Assembly: GCA_963763135.1 (NCBI GenBank)
Contig: CAVXNJ010000004.1
Coordinates: forward strand, 1,054,001-1,118,000
From: JANMZO01 sp963763135
GTDB taxonomy: Bacteria > Actinomycetota > Acidimicrobiia > Acidimicrobiales > JANYDT01
Reading direction: 5' to 3'
Length of the DNA stretch: 64,000 bases
In this document: positions 53,440 through 60,754 of the stretch, in pieces
How positions within the stretch are numbered: the stretch's first letter is position 1
Layout of the letters: each line of letters begins with the position of its first letter
The notes under the pieces: generated by a model
What the model was told of the DNA's origin: nothing
Database searches by the model: none
The model's input: only the letters and a program-made list of their open reading frames with translations
Translations under genes and position numbers: made by a program

Positions 53440-54358
53440 ATTTCACGGCCGGGTAATGGGCAGTGAGTTGCTGATCCTCGCAACCGTCGAGGATCGGCGA
53501 CTCATCGGTCGAGCGGTCCACGAGCTCGAACGGCTTGAAACCTTGTGGACCCGCTTCTCGCCCACGAGCGACATCAGCCGGATCAACAACTCGGGGGGCG
53601 GGAACGTACCCGTCGCTGCCGAAACTACCGCTCTCGTCAGCCGGATGATCGACGGGTGGCGCACCAGCGGCGGGGCGTTCAACCCGACGATCCTCGCCCA
53701 ACTGGTCGATGATGGCTACGCGTCAAGCCGAGTGGATCCCACGAGGTCGACGGTTCTTCCGACACACCGCCTCGGCATCCGTCCCATGTCCGAAGTCACC
53801 GTTTCGGAAACCAACTCGTCAGTGACGGTGCCAGCCGGTTTCGCGATTGATCCGGGTGGGATCGGCAAGGGTTTCGGCGCTGACCTTGTCGTGGCCTGGC
53901 TGATCGAGAACGGAGCGACCGGCGCGTTGGTGAGCATCGGCGGCGACCTGTCAATGGCCGGGAGTTCGCCCGATCCCCAGGGTTGGTTGGTTGATGTGGA
54001 ACATGCCGATCCCGCCGACGGGATCTTGTGTTCTCTCGCCCTGAACAACGCAGGTATCGCGACTTCCAACGTATCCTCCCGTCGATGGGGTCAGGGCGCC
54101 CACGAACACCACCACATCCTCGATCCCCGCACCGGCCGGGCGTCTAGGACTGACCTGGTCGCCGTCACGGTTGTCGCACCAACCGGGTGGCAGGCGGAAG
54201 TGCTGGCCAAGACCGGCCTGCTGGCCGGCAGCGACGGGGTGATCGATGAACTCGAAAAGCGTGGCGCGGAAGGTTTGGCGATAACCACGGCGGGGGACAT
54301 TCTGCGTACATATGAATTTGCCGATGTCGAATTAAGACCGAAAGCCGGTGCAGCATGA
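53426..54358 (+). CDS. apbE: FAD:protein FMN transferase ApbE
   Basis: 310 aa. Attaches FMN from FAD to Thr/Ser in extracytoplasmic redox proteins. LWTRFSPTSDISRINN, FNPTI, DPGGIGKGFGADLV and IGGDLSMAG are ApbE motifs, and the C-terminal HHHILDPRTGRASRTDLVAVTV is the conserved FAD/Mg-binding region. No signal peptide is apparent. Its stop TGA overlaps an ATG (54355), in a 65-bp duplicated stretch. Confidence 0.92.
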   Translation: MEAAEFHGRVMGSELLILATVEDRRLIGRAVHELERLETLWTRFSPTSDISRINNSGGGNVPVAAETTALVSRMIDGWRTSGGAFNPTILAQLVDDGYASSRVDPTRSTVLPTHRLGIRPMSEVTVSETNSSVTVPAGFAIDPGGIGKGFGADLVVAWLIENGATGALVSIGGDLSMAGSSPDPQGWLVDVEHADPADGILCSLALNNAGIATSNVSSRRWGQGAHEHHHILDPRTGRASRTDLVAVTVVAPTGWQAEVLAKTGLLAGSDGVIDELEKRGAEGLAITTAGDILRTYEFADVELRPKAGAA

Positions 54359-54462
54359 ACACCCAGTTCTGGTGGTACACGACGAGAGCATCGGGCAGAC
54401 GAACGAGAGTAGGTGCAGTATGAACACCCAGTTCTGGTGGTACACGACGAGAGCATCGGGCA
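54347..54462. repeat. 65-bp-period tandem duplication covering the apbE stop and next gene's start
   Basis: 51 bp at 54347-54397 are repeated at 54412-54462 with one mismatch. Both copies contain an identical ATG plus 13 further codons. The first copy's ATG overlaps the apbE stop; the second is the real start of the membrane protein gene. Confidence 0.92.
54355..54423 (+). other. 22-codon mini-ORF formed by the duplication
   Basis: Starts in ATGA with the apbE stop and ends with a TGA that itself overlaps the next gene's ATG at 54420 (ATGA). It encodes MNTQFWWYTTRASG followed by eight different residues. It could act as a coupling leader or be functionless. Confidence 0.4.
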
Positions 54463-54986
54463 TCGTCGGTTGGATGATGCTGACGGCGTCGGTCGTCTGG
54501 GGTGTCGTACTCGCCACGAAGGCGTTTCCGGAACAACGGCGACCAGCGTGGATTCTGGATCTCCACCGTTGGCTCGGAGGACTGGCCGTCATGTTCACCG
54601 CGATACATCTCGTCGCCCTGGTCGCCGACAACTATGTGCACTTCGGGTTGGTTGACATCGCCGTCCCGTTCGTTTCCAAGTGGAAGACGGGAGCGGTGGC
54701 GCTCGGCATTTTTGCGGCGTGGACGCTCCTCGCCGTCGAGCTCACATCCCTAGCGAAGAAGCGTCTGTCGAAGCGCACGTGGCGCGTCATCCACCTGTCG
54801 AGCTACGTGACGTTTTGGTTGACCAGCCTCCACGGAGCGTTCGCCGGTTCCGACCACGGCGCCCCGTTGTATCAGCTGACCGCCGGAGCCTCGGTGCTTG
54901 CCATTGCATGGGCGCTGATGTACCGCATCGCCAACCGACGCGGGGTGGTCAACGCCGCCAAACCGTTGACCCCTGCACCCGAATAG
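54420..54986 (+). CDS. Ferric-reductase-like / MsrQ-type heme b membrane protein
   Basis: 188 aa. Four TM helices with paired histidines (LHRWLGGLAVMFTAIHL and IHLSSYVTFWLTSLHG) consistent with two b-heme ligand pairs of the YedZ/MsrQ/ferric reductase-like family. Would pass electrons across the membrane, probably to the flavinylated protein made by ApbE. Start chosen at the second duplicated ATG, which stays open for the whole frame. Confidence 0.8.
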   Translation: MNTQFWWYTTRASGIVGWMMLTASVVWGVVLATKAFPEQRRPAWILDLHRWLGGLAVMFTAIHLVALVADNYVHFGLVDIAVPFVSKWKTGAVALGIFAAWTLLAVELTSLAKKRLSKRTWRVIHLSSYVTFWLTSLHGAFAGSDHGAPLYQLTAGASVLAIAWALMYRIANRRGVVNAAKPLTPAPE

Positions 54987-55011
54987 CCCTCGAGACGGTC
55001 GACGACCGACA

Positions 55012-55040
55012 GGTATCCGAGCTGAAACAGCCCGGATACC
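55012..55040. terminator. Hairpin between convergent genes
   Basis: GGTATCCG (55012-55019) and CGGATACC (55033-55040) form a perfect 8-bp stem with a 13-nt loop between the convergent membrane-protein gene and crotonase gene. There is no T-run. Confidence 0.35.
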
Positions 55041-55064
55041 GCTACGGGTGCGTCAGCCTCAGCG

Positions 55065-55838
55065 TCAGCGGTTCTTCCACTGGGGGGCGCGCTTTTCGAT
55101 GAACGCGGTGAGACCTTCCTTGAGGTCCTCGGAACTCATGACCTTACGCATGGCATCGTTGGTCAGGGCCTTCAAGTCCTCCTCGGTGCCGTATTGGCTC
55201 GCGAGCACGACTTTGCGACTGGCGGCAACGGCCATCGGCGCCGACGTGGCAATCTTCGCCGCAATTTCCAGCGCGGCGGCTTCAGCTTGGCCCGGCTCCA
55301 CCAGACGGGTGATCAGACCGAGTTCATATGCGCGCTGAGCGGTGATGGGGTCTCCGGTGAGGATCGCTTCCATCGCAGCGGCCTTACCGATCGCCTGCGG
55401 GAGACGGAACAGCCCGCCGGCTCCGGCGATCAGATTTCGTTTCACTTCGGCCAGACCGAACGAAGACCGGGTCGTGGCGACCACGATGTCAGCGGCGAGC
55501 GTGATCTCGCAGCCGCCAGCGGTAGCGAGGCCGTCGATGGCGATGATCAGTGGCTTGTTGCGTTCGCGGTACACAATTCCACCGAACCCGCCCTTCGCCG
55601 TACTCAGGGCGGCGCCGTTGCCCGAGTTGATTTCCTTGAGGTCCGCTCCGGCACAGAAAACCGGGCGGTCGCCGACCGTCACCGCGCGCAGGACGCCAAC
55701 CCACACCGCGTCGTCGCTCTCCATCTGGTCGATCGCCGCTTCCATCTCCGTGGCGAACTGTCCGTTGACGGCGTTGCGGGCCTCGGGACGATTGATGGTG
55801 ATTACAGCGACATTGCCTTGAACTTCGTAGTCGATCAT
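55065..55838 (-). CDS. Enoyl-CoA hydratase/isomerase (crotonase) family protein
   Basis: 257 aa. VITINRPEARNAVN at the start, the oxyanion-hole residues in FCAGADLKEI and GGCEITLAADIVVA, and the Glu-containing FGLAEVKRNLIAGAGG segment are typical crotonase motifs. The usual second active-site Glu sits in AGAGG-like context only partly conserved, so hydratase activity versus another crotonase reaction cannot be separated. Single gene on the minus strand. Confidence 0.9.
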   Translation of the reverse strand: MIDYEVQGNVAVITINRPEARNAVNGQFATEMEAAIDQMESDDAVWVGVLRAVTVGDRPVFCAGADLKEINSGNGAALSTAKGGFGGIVYRERNKPLIIAIDGLATAGGCEITLAADIVVATTRSSFGLAEVKRNLIAGAGGLFRLPQAIGKAAAMEAILTGDPITAQRAYELGLITRLVEPGQAEAAALEIAAKIATSAPMAVAASRKVVLASQYGTEEDLKALTNDAMRKVMSSEDLKEGLTAFIEKRAPQWKNR

Positions 55839-55950
55839 GCGTCTGAGTCTGTTCGGTGCGACGCGAGGCGAACAAATCCTTGACGAAAAGCAGTTCGCCC
55901 TGCCTCAAGGAGACAGGGCGAACTTCGGATGCAATTGGTTTGGTGAGCGG

Positions 55951-57444
55951 TCAGGCGTCAGCCGAAGGGGCCTCGTCGGCCGGTGCTTCGACAGCTGGTG
56001 CCTCGGCGACGGGTGCCTCCGCAACAGGTGCCTCGGCCGCGGGTGCCTCAGCGGCCGGAGCCTCGACAGCTGGCGTCTCGTCGACGGGTGCCTCAGCCGC
56101 GGGCGCCTCGGCTGCAGGAGCGACAGGCGCCTCAGCTACCGGTGCAACGGCGGCTGCCGGAGGGGGAGGCGGCGGGAGGGGTCGGCCCGTAGGTGCCGCT
56201 TTGGCACGGGGAGGCGGCGGGATGGTCAGCCCGAGGAGCTTCAACAGCGAGGGAATCCGGTTGGAAGCCTGGGCCGCGGTGGCCAGCACCGACTCGTTGG
56301 CGTTGGCGGGAAGCCCGGCCGGAACCACGTCGCGGCGGAACGGCGCATCTGCGGCCGCCTCGATGAGTGCGGCCCAACGGTCCTGTGGGGTGTCGGCGCT
56401 GAGACCGGCGTTGGTGTCGGCGATAAGGCGAGCGAGGAGCTCGGCCGGGATCTTGGCTCCCGGGTCAGGCAGCCGGCCGCTCAGGCGAACGGCGCGGACG
56501 AGCTTGCTGTCGTCGAGCGAGGCAACGATGTCGTTGACCCACGACGTACGTTCGCCCTCGACCCGGCGGTTGAGCGCCTCACGGAGCTTCGCCGACATTT
56601 CTCGCGACGCATCGTCTTTGGCGACACCGTCAGCCTGGGTGACGACGGCCCGGAGATCTCGCAACGGGATCTCGTCGGCGACGTCGAGCGCGGCTGCGGC
56701 CCGATCGAGCCATTCCGCTTGGCGGGTTTTGGGGAGAAGGTCCTCGGCCATCGCGAGCAGTGGACCGGCAGGCACCTCATTTTGCCCCGAGGCTTTCAGC
56801 TGAGCGTTCTGGTCGATGATCGCCTGACGCACAGCAGGAATGCCACCGCGGAAGAGCTGCTCGGCCACGGGACGCTGCTCAACGGGGAGCGTGTCGAGCA
56901 GCGCATCGCGATGTGCCTTACCCGGCGTGAAGCGCTTCTGGGCCGGACGCGCTCCGGCGCGAGCGGGCCGCTCGGGACGGGCGGGGCGATCGGTACGCGC
57001 CGGACGATCCGGTCGATCGGCTCGTTCGGGCCTGGGGCCGCGGGCCGTGCCCGGACGGTCGGCACCGGGACGTCGTTCGCCGCGCGGTCCGTCGGGGCGG
57101 TCGCCCCGGGGAGGACGGGGTCCACGACGGTCGTCGTCGCCGTCTCGGCCGCGTCGGCCACCGGGCTTCTCGGCGTAGCTGACGCTCACCGAAGGGCCAG
57201 CGGCGCGCTCCAGCAGCTGGATTCGTTCCGCTTCAGCCTTGGCAGCACGGGGCGGGACGACGGAGACGATGCGGGTTCCATCGAGATCGCGCTCGACCTC
57301 CGCCCGTACGACATCACCGACTTGTGCGCCGGGATACAGAAGGGAAATGTCGACGGTTCCTTTTGGCTGGCGGGCGCCTGCGGCGCGCCAGGTCCAGCCG
57401 GAATCCGAAGAGCTGGTGAGTTCGATGTCGAGACGGTGAGACAT
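55951..57444 (-). CDS. Protein with N-terminal OB-like domain, Arg/Pro-rich and Ala/Pro/Glu-rich low-complexity regions
   Basis: 497 aa. Residues 1-70 could be a small OB/TRAM-like RNA-binding domain (PKGTVDISLLYPGAQVGDVVRAEVERD). Residues ~85-165 are dense in RPDR/RPAR repeats (strongly basic). Residues ~165-400 form a helical domain (TPGKAHRDALLDTLPVEQRPVAEQLFRGG). The C-terminal ~90 residues are APVAEAPAAEAP-type repeats, encoded by 15-bp DNA repeats at 55980-56140. No family recognised; an RNA-associated role is an inference from composition. Confidence 0.65.
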   Translation of the reverse strand: MSHRLDIELTSSSDSGWTWRAAGARQPKGTVDISLLYPGAQVGDVVRAEVERDLDGTRIVSVVPPRAAKAEAERIQLLERAAGPSVSVSYAEKPGGRRGRDGDDDRRGPRPPRGDRPDGPRGERRPGADRPGTARGPRPERADRPDRPARTDRPARPERPARAGARPAQKRFTPGKAHRDALLDTLPVEQRPVAEQLFRGGIPAVRQAIIDQNAQLKASGQNEVPAGPLLAMAEDLLPKTRQAEWLDRAAAALDVADEIPLRDLRAVVTQADGVAKDDASREMSAKLREALNRRVEGERTSWVNDIVASLDDSKLVRAVRLSGRLPDPGAKIPAELLARLIADTNAGLSADTPQDRWAALIEAAADAPFRRDVVPAGLPANANESVLATAAQASNRIPSLLKLLGLTIPPPPRAKAAPTGRPLPPPPPPAAAVAPVAEAPVAPAAEAPAAEAPVDETPAVEAPAAEAPAAEAPVAEAPVAEAPAVEAPADEAPSADA

Positions 57445-57565
57445 AGCGCGGAGAGGCTACTCCATCTACTCAAGGTCTCCTCTTCGACTGCCTAAGATTT
57501 CCGGGCGATTGTGCCCACGATCAGCGTTCTACGGGCTTGTTCTGGCACGAAAAGCCGCCATCTCC

Positions 57566-57571
57566 TACGCT
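57566..57571 (+). promoter_or_regulatory. -10 hexamer TACGCT of the alpha/beta hydrolase gene
   Basis: TACGCT with 7 nt before the GTG at 57579. It supports that start over an in-frame TTG at 57537. Confidence 0.45.
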
Positions 57572-57578
57572 CCGGGGC

Positions 57579-58289
57579 GTGCGAAACCAACCGGTGCTCC
57601 TAGTTCATGGCTTTGCGTCGTCGTTTGCGCTGAACTGGGAACGCAATGGGTGGGTGGATCTGCTGCGCGACGCAGGGCGTGAAGTTATCGCGGTGGATCT
57701 TCTCGGCCACGGGACCGCCCCGAAGCCATACGAACCGTCCGCGTATGAATTTCTCGAAGAGCGGGTGCTTGAGGCGCTGCCCTCCGATGGCCGGCAGGTC
57801 GACGCCGTCGGATTCTCACTTGGAGCGGTCACCCTGGTTCGAGCGGTCGGTAAGGCACCGGATCGCTTCGGGAAGATCGTGGTCGCCGGGATCGGCATCG
57901 GAAACATGCGGGAAGGCGACCCCGAACCGGTGGCCAGAGCGATCGAGCAGGGGCTTGATGGGATCGGTGACGCTGACGGAGAAGACAGTCATGCTGGTCG
58001 CATGGCGAGAGCGTTCTCGCAATTTGCCGCCAACGGCACAAATGATCCTGCGGCCCTCGCTGCCTGCCTGCGTCGTCCCGGCGGTCGGCTCACCGCCGAA
58101 CAACTGGCGGCAGTTACCGCCGAGACGCTGGTAGTTATCGGCGACAAAGACTTCGCCGGTCCGGCCGATCCCGTTGTCGAAGGGATAGTCGGTTCGAAGT
58201 TCGTCGGGCTCCGTGGTGTTGATCACTTCGGCACTCCCCAGAATTTCGGCTTTCTCGATGCGGCACTCGGATTTCTGGAGGCAATGTAA
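57579..58289 (+). CDS. Alpha/beta hydrolase
   Basis: 236 aa from GTG 57579. RNQPVLLVHGFASSFALNW gives the oxyanion-hole strand, GFSLGA holds the Ser nucleophile, the acid is likely in VIGDKDFAGP, and the His in VDHFGTP. Closest in layout to soluble esterase/lipase-type hydrolases. Substrate unknown. The gene stands alone before argJ (97 bp). Confidence 0.87.
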   Translation: MRNQPVLLVHGFASSFALNWERNGWVDLLRDAGREVIAVDLLGHGTAPKPYEPSAYEFLEERVLEALPSDGRQVDAVGFSLGAVTLVRAVGKAPDRFGKIVVAGIGIGNMREGDPEPVARAIEQGLDGIGDADGEDSHAGRMARAFSQFAANGTNDPAALAACLRRPGGRLTAEQLAAVTAETLVVIGDKDFAGPADPVVEGIVGSKFVGLRGVDHFGTPQNFGFLDAALGFLEAM

Positions 58290-58386
58290 GCCGGGTTGCG
58301 ATCCGGGTCTATCGGCCGACACGGCGTCCCCGAGCGCGGTGCGCGAGGCTGACAGACTGGAGCCATGAGTTTCGAAGGAGAACCCC

Positions 58387-59574
58387 GTGTCTGATTCAGG
58401 TTGGTTGTCGTCGGTACCCCTCCCATCGGGGTTCGCGGCGCATGTCGCCAACATCGGCATAAAAGACGGCACCGATGACTTTGTCGTTATCGCCGCCGAC
58501 GGTCCGGCCGCCGGGGCCGGCGTATTCACCCAGTCGCGCTTCGCGGGCCCGAGCGTCCACCTGAGCCGTCGCAGCGTGGCCGATGGAGCCGTGCGGGCGT
58601 TCGTCGTCATCTCGAAGAATGCCAACGTCGCCAACGGGCGGGTCGGGCACGAGAACGCCGAAGAGGTCATGAAGCAGGTGGCCCGGGTGATCGGGTGCCA
58701 GCCGTATGAGATCGTTTTGGCCTCAACCGGCGTGATCGGTCGCCCGTATCCGATGGAGAAGATTCGTAGCCATATTTCGAAGCTCCACTATCCGTTCAGC
58801 GGCACGAATGCCCTCGACGTGGCCCACGCCATGATGACGACCGACACTGTCGCCAAGGTCGCCTCCGCCCGGGTGGGGGAGGGGCCGCATGCGGCGTCCA
58901 TCGTCGGCGTCGCCAAGGGCGTCGGGATGTTGGAGCCCGACATGGCCACGCTCATCACGCTGTTTTTCACCGACGCACGCCTCGCACCGGGTGAGCTTCG
59001 CCCGATCTTCAAACAGGTGATGGACCGCACGTTCAACTGCCTGAGCATCGACACCGACACGTCGACGAGCGATACGGCGGCGATCATGGCGAACGGCCGG
59101 GCCGGCTTCGTCGACCGCGCCGAGTTCACCGATGCACTCGAAGCGGTGGCGCTGTCGTTGACGAAGCAGATCGCCCGGGATGGCGAAGGCGCCACCAAGC
59201 TTCTGACTGTCACGGTCGATCGCAGCCGAGACGAAGCGCAGGCGAAGAAAGTCGCCAAATCGATTCTCAACTCGCCGCTCGTGAAAACGGCCGTCCACGG
59301 TGCGGATCCGAACTGGGGCCGGGTGGCGATGGCGGTCGGCAAATGCCAGGACGAAAGCGATATCAGCCCCGACCGCGTCATAATCCGCTTCGGCGCGCAA
59401 GAGGTCTACCCGCAAAGCCCCGACGAGAAGGGCCTCGAGGTCCTCCGTACGTACATGCGCTCAAGCGATGTCACCATCCACGTGAGCCTGATGACCGGGA
59501 ACGCGTCGTGCACGGTGTACGGCTGTGACCTCTCTGATGGCTACATTCGCATCAATGCCGATTACACAACCTGA
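58387..59574 (+). CDS. argJ: Glutamate N-acetyltransferase / amino-acid N-acetyltransferase
   Basis: 395 aa. Self-cleaving enzyme that recycles the acetyl group between acetylornithine and glutamate and can also use acetyl-CoA. The autoproteolysis site is at AKGVGMLEPDMATLITLFF, between Ala and the nucleophilic Thr of DMAT. The substrate region GADPNWGRVAMAVG near the C-terminus is conserved. AAGGAG lies 7 bp upstream of the GTG start. Other arg genes are not in the window, so it is detached from a cluster. Confidence 0.95.
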   Translation: MSDSGWLSSVPLPSGFAAHVANIGIKDGTDDFVVIAADGPAAGAGVFTQSRFAGPSVHLSRRSVADGAVRAFVVISKNANVANGRVGHENAEEVMKQVARVIGCQPYEIVLASTGVIGRPYPMEKIRSHISKLHYPFSGTNALDVAHAMMTTDTVAKVASARVGEGPHAASIVGVAKGVGMLEPDMATLITLFFTDARLAPGELRPIFKQVMDRTFNCLSIDTDTSTSDTAAIMANGRAGFVDRAEFTDALEAVALSLTKQIARDGEGATKLLTVTVDRSRDEAQAKKVAKSILNSPLVKTAVHGADPNWGRVAMAVGKCQDESDISPDRVIIRFGAQEVYPQSPDEKGLEVLRTYMRSSDVTIHVSLMTGNASCTVYGCDLSDGYIRINADYTT

Positions 59575-60361
59575 CGCGGCACTTCGGGCGCTAGGACCTT
59601 CCGAGCAGTCAACCGAAGGAGCGGGCGAGCCCGTTCTCAATGTCGCCGGGTATCTGTTCGTGGAACTACGGGAACTTGATGATTTGCGTCTTCGCCTGCT
59701 GAGTGCCGCGCAGCGATACAACCTGCGGGGGACGGTCCTCTTATCTTCCGAAGGCATCAACGCGTTCATGGCGGGAACCGAAGAGGGCGTCCGCGGGTGG
59801 CTGGATGTACTGCGGACAGAAGATGGTCTGGCTACGTTTCGAGTGAAGGAAAGCTGGTCGACCGACGTTCCATTTCGGCGTTTGAAGGTCAAAATCAAGC
59901 GCGAAATCATTCGCATGGATCATCCGACCATTAAGCCCGCATATCAACGGGCCGAGTCAGTGGCTCCGTTCGTACTCAAGGCATGGCTCGACCGCGGATC
60001 CGACGACGACGGGCGCCCGGTGGTGATGCTCGACACGCGCAATGATTTCGAAGTCGACTGCGGCACGTTCGTTGGAGCAATCCACTGGAACATCGCGAAG
60101 TTCACAGAGTTTCCCTCGCAGGTCGTAGCGCACGCCGCGGACCTGGCCGGTAAGCGCGTGGTCAGTTTCTGCACCGGTGGTATCCGGTGCGAGAAGGCGG
60201 CACTTTTCATGCGCGATGCCGGGATCGAGCACGTTGTGCAACTCGACGGTGGAATCCTGCAGTACTTCGAAGACGTGGGTCAGCAGCACTTCGACGGCGC
60301 GTGCTTCGTATTCGACGAACGGGTGGGACTCCGCGGCGACCTGACCCCGATGAGGGCCTGA
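59555..60361 (+). CDS. trhO: tRNA uridine-34 hydroxylase TrhO (YceA-like rhodanese)
   Basis: 268 aa from ATG 59555, overlapping argJ by 20 bp. N-terminal acylphosphatase-like domain (LRGTVLLSSEGINAFMAGTEEGV) and a C-terminal rhodanese domain with the active loop FCTGGIRCEKAALFM, as in TrhO, the oxygen-dependent enzyme making 5-hydroxyuridine in tRNA. The Cys in CTGGIRC is the essential residue. Earlier in-frame starts at 59525 and 59537 exist but overlap argJ further. Confidence 0.88.
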   Translation: MPITQPDAALRALGPSEQSTEGAGEPVLNVAGYLFVELRELDDLRLRLLSAAQRYNLRGTVLLSSEGINAFMAGTEEGVRGWLDVLRTEDGLATFRVKESWSTDVPFRRLKVKIKREIIRMDHPTIKPAYQRAESVAPFVLKAWLDRGSDDDGRPVVMLDTRNDFEVDCGTFVGAIHWNIAKFTEFPSQVVAHAADLAGKRVVSFCTGGIRCEKAALFMRDAGIEHVVQLDGGILQYFEDVGQQHFDGACFVFDERVGLRGDLTPMRA

Positions 60362-60366
60362 GCGCT

Positions 60367-60735
60367 CTAGAGCGCCGGAGTCTTCGCCCGGCGTTTGGTG
60401 GACACCGCTTGCCCGTCCCACCTGCATTCCGACATTCGCACCCGGGTCCCGGTCGGATCGAACGCGACCTTCTCGTGCTTCAAAAGTGAAAGCTGTCGGA
60501 TGGCTACCTGCTCAGCACAGGTCCCGTTGGAGCGAAGCACTCGGTGCCACGGCACTTCACTTCCGTAGGTACTCATAACTTTTGCTACCTGCCGGGGTCC
60601 GCCTTCGCCCAGGTATTCCGCTATGTCGCCGTAGGACATGACCTTCCCGCGAGGGATTCGAGATACGACATCGAGAACCCGCTCGACAAACGGGGCCCGA
60701 TCACCAAACTGTTCATCGGAGTGCGGCGTCACCAC
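60367..60735 (-). CDS. Alkyltransferase-like protein (ATL), MGMT-fold
   Basis: About 122 aa. VLDVVSRIPRGKVMSYGDIAEYLG is the MGMT C-domain start and SEVPWHRVLRSNGT is the active-site loop, with Trp in place of the alkyl-accepting Cys of PCHRV. That makes it an ATL protein that binds O6-alkylguanine and flips it for nucleotide-excision repair instead of transferring the alkyl group. Start uncertain among two GTG codons (60735 and 60732); the chosen one lies 19 bp from the divergent flavoprotein gene. Confidence 0.87.
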   Translation of the reverse strand: MVTPHSDEQFGDRAPFVERVLDVVSRIPRGKVMSYGDIAEYLGEGGPRQVAKVMSTYGSEVPWHRVLRSNGTCAEQVAIRQLSLLKHEKVAFDPTGTRVRMSECRWDGQAVSTKRRAKTPAL

Positions 60736-60754
60736 AAACAAACTGTAGGTTCTT

